From assembly GCA_963573385.1 (NCBI GenBank), contig CAUYLG010071120.1:248001-312000 (forward strand): a DNA stretch of 64,000 nt, in the 5' to 3' direction. Under the pieces are notes generated by a model. The model was not told the DNA's origin. It saw only the letters and a list, made by a program, of their open reading frames with translations, and made no database searches. This DNA is from Cacajao melanocephalus. Lineage: Eukaryota; Chordata; Mammalia; Primates; Pitheciidae. This document shows positions 1 to 64,000 of the stretch, piece by piece (the first letter of the stretch is position 1; each line of letters starts with the position of its first letter). The translations under genes and the position numbers were made by a program.

Positions 1-91
1 CAAATAGACAAAAATCCATTCAGGATACTGGAAAGCTCTACATGTATATACAAACAAACCATATAGGAGAAGATAAAGAAAGAGAAGTATA

Positions 92-800
<709 letters not shown>

Positions 801-1846
801 TCAATTTCAGGGAATTTTGCTGTTAAAACTGGAGGTTATACAGCAACTTCCTTTATATTTTGACATGCTCCCACCACACAGGACCATCATCACTGGGACT
901 GCAGGAACAGTGGCACAAGGATGTATGGCTGTAGCTTAGGGGATCAGTATTTGTTTTCCACAAAGACCTATCATGATCTTCTTCACGTAATTGATCATCT
1001 ATCCTGGTATTTTTTAATTTATTCAATTTTTAAAGATATGATTTGCTTGCAAATTTTTAGAAACACATCTGTTATGCAGAGCAAAGTACATTCACCCTAA
1101 AGATAGAAATAAACAGAATACCTGTGAAGTGAGGGGGTCAGATTATATTATCACTCAGGTCCCTTCTGGGTTTGGTAACCTGTTAAAGAAACCGAAGGGG
1201 ACTGGGGGAAAAATGATAAGATGATAGCAATCTCCTGTGGCACCAGTAAAATCAGGATTCCCATTCTAAAGTTAAATCTTCTGAAAAGTCAGCTTCAATC
1301 CTGTTAAGTCTATCGTGAAACTAAAGCGTTATGTATGTGCCCACACTGACTCTTGCCAACATCTATTCTGGGCATACAACTTCAACTAAGTCTGTTCAAG
1401 AGCAGAATAAATGATGTTGTCTTCAGGCCCAGAAAAAAACTAAGAAAGGAACCAAAGTGTAGCCCTTTGGAATGATTCAGACTTCACTGAAAGAAAAGAT
1501 TTAACTTTAGAAATTCTTATTCAGCATGATTAGTTTTAGTGTTCTTGAAGGAGACAGCTGAGTTTATTATGAAATTCTAGAAATTTATAATATTATCTAG
1601 TCATATCTTTTAAAACTGTCACATTGACTGTTAGGTTCTTAAAAGCAAACAAGAATGAATGTGAGAAGTGGAAATGTTCATAAGATGGTTTTAAGCTAAA
1701 CTGTTTAAAAGCATTTTTTAAATGTGATAAAATATACCTAACATAAAATTAACCAGTGTAAGCAATTTCTTTTTTTTTTTTAACCAACTTAACATGGGAT
1801 CACATCTTAAGCATTTTCAATTTCTAAACTGCATTTTGTCACCTAC

Positions 1847-54106
<52,260 letters not shown>

Positions 54107-54706
54107 CTAATACTTTTAAAAAGAACAAGCACAAGTAAGAATCAAGTTATTCCTTAAGATCATTTTGAAAAACATTCCAAGTAGAATTGAGCACATTTAT
54201 TCTGCTCACATGAGGGCTCAAACTAGTTATCTTAGTTGCTTAACAAAACACATGATCGGCGTTGAATAAACACAGCTATGACAAGAGCAAGTCCAGCCGC
54301 TGTGCCTGGTCTTTCCAATGACCACCTTCGGTCTGGTATCCAGACATATGATTCCACACCAACTACGGAGCATAAAGGCTGCTTCTCACTTTGAAGCTAG
54401 AAATGTCGCATTCTAAAATGTATGATTCTATGGATATGCAGTGTATGATATGTATGCTTACATTTTAAAAAAAAACCACATAAACGTTCAGTAAATATTC
54501 TGGGTAAGCCATTTGAATGTCAGGAAAACAAACTATTATCCCGTGTTTTCTCTCTTGCTCCATCTACTACAAAAGCCCAACACATTATATGTCTATAACT
54601 CTTTACCCTGTATTCTCACTAATTCTAGAGAGTTCTGGTATATTATTACCTGACAATCCCCAGGTCTTAGGAGGATGGAGAAAGCAGTTAAGAATAATCT
54701 TTCTTT

Positions 54707-55003
54707 GGCCGGGTGTGGTGGCTCATGCCTGTAATCCCAGCACTTTGGGAGGCCGAGGCAGTGGATCACCTGAGGTCAGGAGTTGGAGACCAGCCTGGCC
54801 AATGGCAAAACCCCATCTCTAGGAAAACTACACAAAAATTAGCTGGGCATGGTGGTGGGCACCTGTAATCCCAGCTATTTGGGAGGCTGAGGCAGGAGAG
54901 TCACTTGACCCAGGAGGCGGAGGTTGCAGTGAGCCAAGATGGCGCCACTGCACTCCAGCCTGGGTGACAAGAACAAAATTCCATCTCAGGAAAAATTAAA
55001 AAA
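54707..55003 (+). mobile_element. Alu
   Basis: ggccgggtgtggtggctcat to ccatctcaggaaaaattaaa; near-consensus, with a small deletion in the left arm. Confidence 0.96.
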
Positions 55004-55563
55004 AACAATAATCAGTTTTCACAGACATGTAAAGCCATAGGCACCTTAATATCAATTCTTCCTTCTGGAAGAAATGTAAATTCCTGGTGGAACTTCAGAA
55101 TGAGGCTTGGGAGCTCTGGAGCGCAGTCTCAGTAGTGTTACCCTTGACTGTGTATAGTATTAAATCCTGTGCTCTACATGTCCAGGCAACTGCAAGGTCC
55201 ATTCCTCACTTTCAGGAGCTAAGAAGGTGCATAAAATTAACACGTAGTCATGTCATCCACTAATCCTGAGTCAATGTTTCCTAGTGTGTTCTGCAGAACT
55301 CTATTCCCTCCAGACTGTCTGTTCAAAAACGTACTTCGACACAGCAGAGAAGGGCCAGATAAGACGTCTAGGGCACTTTGAAGAGCAGGAAAGCTACACT
55401 AGCAGAGAACAGGCAGCTGCAGGACAGGAGATTTCTGATGTTCCCTGATTCCTACTCCAGGCCTCATAATCTGCAAATCCTGTAACTACTCTAGACAACA
55501 TCATTTCAACGAAACTAAAGCCATTTCCCCGAACCAGGCCCTGACACATCCAAAGGGAGTGTG

Positions 55564-55599
55564 TGATAACACTAAGAAGACATTTTGATAACACTAAGA
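55564..55599. repeat. Short tandem duplication (22-bp period)
   Basis: gataacactaagaa at 55564-55577 is repeated exactly at 55586-55599. Confidence 0.9.
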
Positions 55600-56734
55600 A
55601 CATGTTTTCTCAGGGGCTCCAGGGCCTCAAGCAAGGACGCTGATGAGAGACAGGGTGGGAGGATGCGCCCTGGGCAGCCAGCTTTGTATTAAGTGCATGG
55701 AAGGCTTCCATCGGTGTTTGCTAATAGTGTGCACCGCAGAATAGCAACACTTAGTCTCTTGAAGAACCTGGATTTTTTTTTCCTGTCTGATAACTAGAAA
55801 TTGTGTATTCCTTTTTAAATCCCGGTTGCTAGAAAGATCACAGTAAAACTGGGTATTTAACACAGATTTCATATGACAATTCATGGATGGAATCTCCGTT
55901 TCCTCCTTCTCTAAAACCTGACTGGATTTATATTTTACGTACAATATATAAGCTCTTTACTGTAAGTTTTGTCAAACTTTTTTTGACAGAATCAAAATAG
56001 AAACAAACAGGAAAAGGAGTGAATGAACAAATAAATGGTCAAAAGAATGACAATGAACAGCGTGTGGGTTAAAGAAGAGACATACACAGAAGCCTTCCCT
56101 CCTTTCCTTGAGAGTCCTCACTCACCCCATTCTTCCCGTCCCTTCCAAAAGCAAGTAACAATAGCTCACTTAAAGGTTAGTAATTTTGACGAACAAAGTT
56201 AACCGGGCAAGAAATTTTTTTTTAACGGGTGTTCTTTTATGTAAAAAGAGTGCTGTTCGTTAAATACAGTTTCAATTTGTTCAGACTCTTGTCAAAAAGG
56301 AGAGAACCCTTATCAACACAGGAAGCCAAAGAACACTCACAATGACAGGTGGAACACCGCTGAGATTTTTGCAGGTGGTTTAGAAGGACCTTGACCACTG
56401 TAGCTCCCAAAAGACTGTAAAAACCCATTCATGCTTGACCAGGCTCTGAGGAGCGGCGGGACTCTGCAGACCCTCCAACAGTTGTCTTGGCCTCCATTCC
56501 CGGGGACAGGCCCAGAGAGTCACGGCTGTTCTGCCCTAAGCTTCAGGATGAAGGTAGCAACTGCGAGAGCAAGTGCCACTGGCCCAGGGATCAGGCCACA
56601 CGCTCGCAAACGAAACGCACTCCAATTCCGAATTCAGTCGTTGTGCCTGTCTTCCTCATCAGCCCTTTGCCCATAGGAAACAAAACTTTTTACTTGTTTG
56701 CTGCTTCTTTAAAATTGCCTAAAACACAAAATGG

Positions 56735-56900
56735 CTGCCAAGAGTCCTGGATTCTAGTCCTTAAATTCCTACAACGAGTTGAGTGACCCTGGGCAGTGTC
56801 TTTGCGTTCCTGGGCCTCTAATCTATTATCTACAAAATAAGGGACAAAATTCAAGAATCACTAAGGACAATGCATCCAGCTCAAATGCTGTGTGATCCTA
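56735..56900 (+). mobile_element. MIR SINE
   Basis: ctggattctagtccttaaat, ttgagtgaccctgggcagtg, and the tctattatctacaaaataag core. Confidence 0.75.
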
Positions 56901-57090
56901 TATCATTATTTGAGGCTGTCTGTAATCTCCGCTTTGAGCACTTTTAAAAACGTTCATTCTTGCGCTAAAAAATCCTCCGAGAGCCTGGAACACACTGGGT
57001 TTCTTATTCTGCCTTTCCATTATGGATCCCGGAGGATTCTTTAGTTTTAGTTTTGAGTTTTCTCTTGCTTAAATTCTAATTTAGTCTCAG

Positions 57091-57150
57091 CTAAAAATTC
57101 CCCCTCTTTCTTCCTTGTAAACTAAAAATTCCCTCTTTCTTCCTTGTAAA
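57091..57150. repeat. Tandem duplication of about 30 bp
   Basis: The segment 57091-57121 is repeated at 57122-57150 with loss of two C residues. Near-identity suggests a recent event. Confidence 0.95.
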
Positions 57151-58249
57151 CGCTGGAGCTTTGAAGCAGCAGCCTTGGCCTCCTGCCAAGAATCAAAACC
57201 AACAGCTTTGTTCTTTTGCTCTACCTCCTATAAACAGGCTGTGATAGGAAAATGCCGTTGGCTATTTGTTTGGTCTTTGGCTGAGAGCATTTGTAACACA
57301 CCATGCGGATACCTGTGTACAGGGCCAATGAGAACAAACTGCAGACGACTGTGCATGGAAAGTATGTTGCTGGGGCACAAAATTCCAACCACCACTCTCA
57401 CGGCAGTACAAGTATCTCATTCTTCACCTTTTAAAATATTTGCCTCTTGTTTATATAGTGTCTGTATGTTTGCAGAGCACATTCACTGGACACTTTTTCA
57501 TGGGCTCGGAGGGGTTTGCATGGCAATGAATCTGTGAGGTCATTCTAGTCCAGTGCACCACACAAAGCAGGGGCTATCTCAGAACATTCCTGAGATGTGC
57601 TCACCTGCTTAAAATCATTCAGAGGGAAGATGCTCACTTTAAGGCGCGGCCCACTTCGGTATCGAACACCCTCATTTTGAGGAAGGTACTCCTGAGAAGG
57701 AGTCAAATCGCAAGGGGTTTTAACTTCTGTGTGTCAATCCAACCCAAGTTCTCTGTGGCTCTAGACTAGAGGCAGTTGTTTCTGAGCAGAAAACAGCACA
57801 AGTTGGTTGTCGTCACCGAGAGCCTGCTGTTGTGGCAGCCTGCTTGAATCTGATCCCACGTATCCCACCAGCTGCTCTTTGACTTTGAAGCTCACACCAA
57901 TCTCTGCACCGAAATCTATGCACCAATCTATGCACCACAGATACAGCATAACCAAAATATGGCCAGGGAAGACACTAGTGGGCACAGATCGCTGAATGTC
58001 ACAGCTGAATATAGTAGCTAAGGGGTCTCCATAAAAAGTATTATCACTAGTTGAGTAAATAAACGGCTCATGGCCTCTCACTTTTATCCCAGTTGGAAAA
58101 GCATAAGAGATTTTTTTTACCAAGATCAAGCAAAACCATGATTTCTGTTTCACGCTGCATTGGGCTAATTGATATTTTGACAATTCAATTCTGGTAACAA
58201 TAGCACACACTCAGATTCCCTCTAGGAAGTGAAGGAAGCACTGCCCTGC

Positions 58250-58765
58250 ATTTTTCCGACTTCATGCTTATACTCTGGCAATCTTCTAAAAACTTCTCAT
58301 GGCTGCCCATCTCACTTCCATTAGTCCCTGGACTCACCGCACCCCCTTAGGCTGTCCCTCCTCCCACATGCCTGGCTCCCAACCACTTCCTTCTGGCTCA
58401 TGGCTTCAATTCCTTGAGGCCCTGCTGCTTCTCCCCTGAGGAGTGGCCCCTGCATGGTGGCCTTTGTCCTTCCCAGGAGGCCATTTCCCCAGACACCTGC
58501 TAGTCTCATTCTATCATGTCCTACAAGTCTCTGCTCAAAGGTCACCTTAGTAGAAATCCCTTCCCTGAACTCTTGATATAGAATGGCTATTCCCCTTCCT
58601 GACTTTATCTCTTCTTTCCCCGCAAAACCCATCATCACCTCCTAACATGTGTAAGTATAATCTCATTGAGAACTAAAGTTCTGTTTTGCTTACTGCTGTG
58701 TCGCCAGCATTGACTTGCAGGCTGCTGGCATTGAAAAAAAATATGTGTATTTGTTGAATAAAATA
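58250..58765 (+). mobile_element. L2 LINE 3' region
   Basis: ttccttgaggccctgctgct, tctctgctcaaaggtcacct, tagaaatcccttccctgaac, then tgtgtatttgttgaataaa: the L2 3' order on the plus strand. Confidence 0.7.
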
Positions 58766-59170
58766 AAAGAAAATAAGGTAATAATGATAACAGTATTATT
58801 TCTGCCCCTTCCCAGTCCTCAATTTGGGAGAAAGCAAGTGAGGCTTGTGGCAAAATCTGGAGGGACAAGCGTCTTCTGTCTTCTCTCACCTTAATTCTTG
58901 GCTGGGCCAATCATAGGGAAAAAAATCTCAACTCTCTGTCCTATGGATGATCTGAAAAAGGTCTCTGTATGCACCGAAGAAGGAAGCTCACAGTGTGTAG
59001 AGGACAAACACCAGCAGCTAGCAGGGTGTAGTACAGGACTGCGCTCCTCATAAATTATAAATGATTTATGATGTCCTTCTGGGCACACAGAGGTAGCTGT
59101 GGGGCCGCACTCAGGAAAAGAGGCTGAAGCATATGCCGCTAGCTTTTTTCTGCAGATACTTGGCCAGGAT
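58755..59170. repeat. Unnamed interspersed repeat, copy B
   Basis: Counterpart of 38355-38770. Shared blocks: tggcaaaatctggagggaca, gtgtgtagaggacaaacacc then agcagctagc, and aaagaggctgaagcatat. Follows an L2 end directly; copy A also follows an aataaatgaat-like end. Confidence 0.75.
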
Positions 59171-60009
59171 TGCATATTGCTCTGGAAATATCTGTGAGAG
59201 TAAATCTTGTAGTCAACAAGTCACTTGTGTTTTTCTTTGGCGAGGAAAGAGAGTCCTAATTCTCAGTTCTAACCCCATTTAATGACTGGATAAAATAGAA
59301 GAGCAAATAGAAGACTATTAAATAAGCGTGCCATGTTATCTTCTCGGTTCTGAGGAGTGAATGGCCTCACTGTAAAACTGTGACAGAAACACAGAAAACC
59401 ACTTGTCTTGTGTTGAAAGTGTTCTACAAGAGCCTGGCTTGGCTTTGCCCCTCTTCAATAGCAGTTGCAGAAAACAGAATGTCAGATCTTTTAAAAAGAT
59501 CTTCACTAAGGCAGAGCTAAGTCATTTAAAGACACAACCACTTCAATGCTCCCCAACAGGACATTTGCAGAAATCTCCCAAAACATCCCAAGAATGTACG
59601 GCAGAGTCACAAAGCCAACATCCCCACCTAAAAACACTCAGGGGTCTGGCAATTTTCTTGTTTATCTGCTCCAGCCACTGCCCTAGTAAAGAATTCTACA
59701 GTCTGTGGAACAAGTTGGACTTGGAACAGCAGCCAAGCTTTACCACCGGTCCCAGTGAACCATTTTTTCCCGTCACCTTTCTTCCATCTCTTTTTTGCAA
59801 GCCTAGCGATAAAGTCAGACTTCACTTCCTGCCATTTCCTAACGTCTCCTGCAGTTCTTCAGCTCCATTCCTTCACGTAGTGTTTCTTCTAGACTGTTTC
59901 CCTATCCCTCTCTGGTGAAATCTATGCTAAAATATTAAGTCCTCTTCACGCAGTGGCTCTGCATGGAGATCTCACTGTCCTGATCGGCTGGAACTTTGTG
60001 TTCCAAAAG

Positions 60010-60170
60010 CACTTTTAACTAACTTCTCTGTGCCTCAGCTTTCTCATCTGCAAAATGGAGAGATAGCAATGACTTTCCTGGTTCTTTTGGAGACGAAATA
60101 GGTTAAACCATGTAAAACACTTGGACAAGTACCTAGAATCTAGAATGCATTCAATGCATATTAACTATTA
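60010..60170 (+). mobile_element. MIR SINE
   Basis: ctctgtgcctcagctttctc, atctgcaaaatggagagata, then catgtaaaacacttggacaa. Well-preserved MIR core. Confidence 0.88.
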
Positions 60171-60919
60171 ATTATTATTTCTGTTTTAGCACTTACTAGT
60201 TGTTCATTACTAAATTCACGTGTATGTGTTGGCATATTCATTTGATTTGATTCTAGTCTAAGCCTTTTGAGGGATGTCATGCTTATCATTTCATTCCCAT
60301 AACGCAAAAACAATATATTGCACAGAGTAGATGCTGGGGATCTAAGGGTCTTTTTGAGGGGGAAGGAGGGAAGGTAGTATGTCTAGCATCTTTTCTACTT
60401 CTTTTAGAAATGGCCCTCCTGGTATTTTTCCTTTGGGAAACAACATTCTCCCTCTGTTAGTCCATGTCCTTTGTATGAGGCTAACCCCTCCCTGGGCACC
60501 AGGCTCTTGGGCTCCCGGGCTTATCCAATCGAGGCCGAGTATATCCCTGGCGCTGGTGACTGGTTCAGAGAGGGACACGTGCTCAAGTTGCACAAATAAG
60601 ATATCCAGACCCCCAAAGCTGGAACAATAGGAAAGCAAGGCTTTTTCTTTCTTCTGGAGCTGTTAAAACCAGACATGAGCAAGAGTGGCTACTGGCCACC
60701 TAGCCTCCGCAAGAGGAGAGTTGAAGTTAATGACAACAACAACAAAAGCCAATAGAAAGGAAATGCAGACTCAGAAAAGGGAGTGAGACAGGTTTCTAAT
60801 GATAGCTTTTAAGCACCTGGATCCAACCATGCCTGAAGGCTGTCTGCACGTGGATTTTCAGTTACATGAGCCAATAAGTTCTTTATTTGATTAAGCTTGT
60901 TATGATTAATCAGCAGTGA

Positions 60920-61250
<331 letters not shown>

Positions 61251-61395
61251 ATTTTTAAATTGAATTTTTTTCCAGCAGTCACCACAGATTCTTTAGGTTT
61301 TTCAGGGCAGAAATATGAAAGGAGAACTAATATAGACCCTCTTTTACCCACTCAAGAATTTGAAACTGCCCAGGACTTAAGAAAGAGGAAGGTGA

Positions 61396-61947
<552 letters not shown>

Positions 61948-61987
61948 TAAAAGGTAGGATGTTTTGTGATAGTTTTTTTTGTAAAAG

Positions 61988-62527
61988 TGTCAGAGGCGTG
62001 TGAACTAGAGCAATTCCATCTTGAATAGGGGCTGGGTAAAATGAGGCTGAGATCTACTGGGCTGCATTCTCAGACGGTTAAGGCATTCTAAATCAAAGCA
62101 TGAGACAGGAGGTCAGCACGAGATACAGGTCATAAAGACCTTGCTGATAAAACAGGTTGCCATAAAGAAGCCGACCAAAACCCACCGAAACCAAGATGGC
62201 CACAAGAGTGTCCTCACTGCTACACTCCCACCAGCGCTGTGACAGTTTACAAATACCATGGCAATGTCAGGAAGTTACCCTACATGGTCTAAAAAGGGGA
62301 GGCACGAACAATCCACCCCTTGTTTAGCATCATCAAGACATAACCATAAAAACGGCAACCGGCAACCCTCAGGGTAGCTCTGTCTATGGAGTAGCCATTC
62401 TCTTATTCCTTAACTTTATTAATAAACTTGCTTTCACTTTACTCTATGGACTCATCCTGAATTCTTTCTTACGCGAGATTCAAGAACCCTCTCTTGGAGT
62501 CTGGATCAGGACTCCTTTACTATAACA
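61988..62527 (+). mobile_element. Solitary endogenous retrovirus LTR (class I type)
   Basis: 540 bp beginning TGTCAGAGG and ending ATAACA, flanked by the 4-base copies aaag at 61984-61987 and 62528-62531. It contains a polyadenylation signal (aataaa near 62430) and the usual CT-rich 3' end. No internal retroviral region, primer site or gene is present, so it arose by LTR-LTR recombination. The 4-bp duplication fits ERV1-class integration. I cannot name the subfamily with confidence. It lies antisense to PHACTR2. Confidence 0.88.
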
Positions 62528-63319
62528 AAAGTATATAAATTTTTAAAAATTCAGGTAGTAGAGGTGACAGATAAGACTGGAGTTGGGGGGACGTAAGAGG
62601 TGATTGTCTTTGACCTGTAGAACAGCAGAAGCCAAAATCACCGTTGTTTCCAGAGGAGGCAAGCTGGGAACGGTCATGAGAGATCAGCCCATGGGGACCT
62701 ATGGTTCTTATTCCCAAGGGGTAAAGGTCCAGGATTCAAACAATGAGTAAGTCCTCAATCCCAGAAGGGCCAGGAAGTACAAGTAATCTCAGGAGAGAAA
62801 TTCGAAGCTGAGATTTGTGTGCTACGTGAAACACTGCCTGTCCTTCCCCTTCACTTGGACCCTCCCAAACTCATGAGAAACACAAATGCCTAAGACAGGT
62901 GTTTTTTAATTCATCTAGTTCGAAGAAAAGCTTGTGTGTTTCCATTTCCTATTTCTTTACAGTAAAAGATGGTAAACCTAAGACACAGTGACACCACAGA
63001 GGGGACCAATGTTTGCAATGCAAATAATGATAATCATCCCTAGAGAAATTGCATTCTAACCTCATACAAAAAGAACAGGCTAGAGAACTGATTTTAAAGT
63101 GAATCGCAACTCTAAATGGTAATGAAGCTTTTCAAACTAAGAGATCATCAACAACAGCCATTGGAGGAGAAGCTTCGGAGAGCCTAGAGTTCTAATGCCC
63201 TTCTCCATGATCTGCTGTCAGTCTACACATTTCAGGGACTCAACACTGTGAATCAGGATGGGATAATACCTCATTTCAGCAGTCAACAGCAAGCACGATT
63301 AGATAGAAAAGAAATCTTA

Positions 63320-63927
<608 letters not shown>

Positions 63928-64000
63928 TTCACTCATCTAAATATCTAATTTTTTGCCCTGGGGTAAAGGTGGCTAAAATTCTTCATATCTTAGGCTGATC

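Noticed and set aside
56430..57050. Possible alternative promoter or CpG island
   Set aside because: CpG dinucleotides are too sparse and no first-exon open frame with a donor in the needed phase was found.

Overview
The window is nuclear DNA from a catarrhine primate (Old World monkey or ape). It holds about 35 Alu elements, including young-looking ones with clean target-site duplications, plus older MIR, L2, L1M, MaLR and DNA-transposon copies typical of mammals. There is no sign of bacterial, viral or plasmid gene organisation. The species cannot be fixed by eye. The encoded protein appears to differ at several residues from the human protein as I remember it, which points to a non-human primate, but this is recollection and not an alignment.

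Only one gene is supported: PHACTR2 (phosphatase and actin regulator 2), read on the minus strand. Ten internal coding exons lie between 54106 and 1847. All ten join in frame, giving 1,702 coding bases (567 codons plus one base). In protein order they encode: the first RPEL motif (54032-54106); an acidic linker (49278-49436); a proline/lysine-rich linker (42865-43104); a long Ser/Thr/Pro-rich disordered exon (37713-38250); an acidic DE-run exon (31068-31267); RPEL2 (29288-29444); RPEL3 (22552-22607); the charged spacer into RPEL4 (16259-16320); RPEL4 plus the start of the PP1-binding tail (13241-13378); and the penultimate tail segment (1847-1923). The amino-terminal exons must lie beyond 64000, and the last few codons with the 3' UTR lie before position 1.

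The protein joins two activities. RPEL motifs bind G-actin. The carboxy-terminal tail binds the catalytic subunit of protein phosphatase 1. Nine introns are complete here. Eight have GT-AG ends. The intron from 13240 down to 1924 has a GC donor (AAG|gcaaga), which is the most notable gene-level feature.

Everything else is intronic repeat sequence. Notable items are: a nested DNA transposon with an Alu inside it (92-706); five LTR fragments, including an intact-looking solitary LTR with a 4-bp target duplication (61988-62527); a triple-target nested Alu site (18622-19075); a close inverted Alu pair (63320-63927); several microsatellites; and two diverged copies of a repeat I cannot name, about 20 kb apart. 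I found no RNA gene, CRISPR array, promoter or CpG island, and no new biological system.
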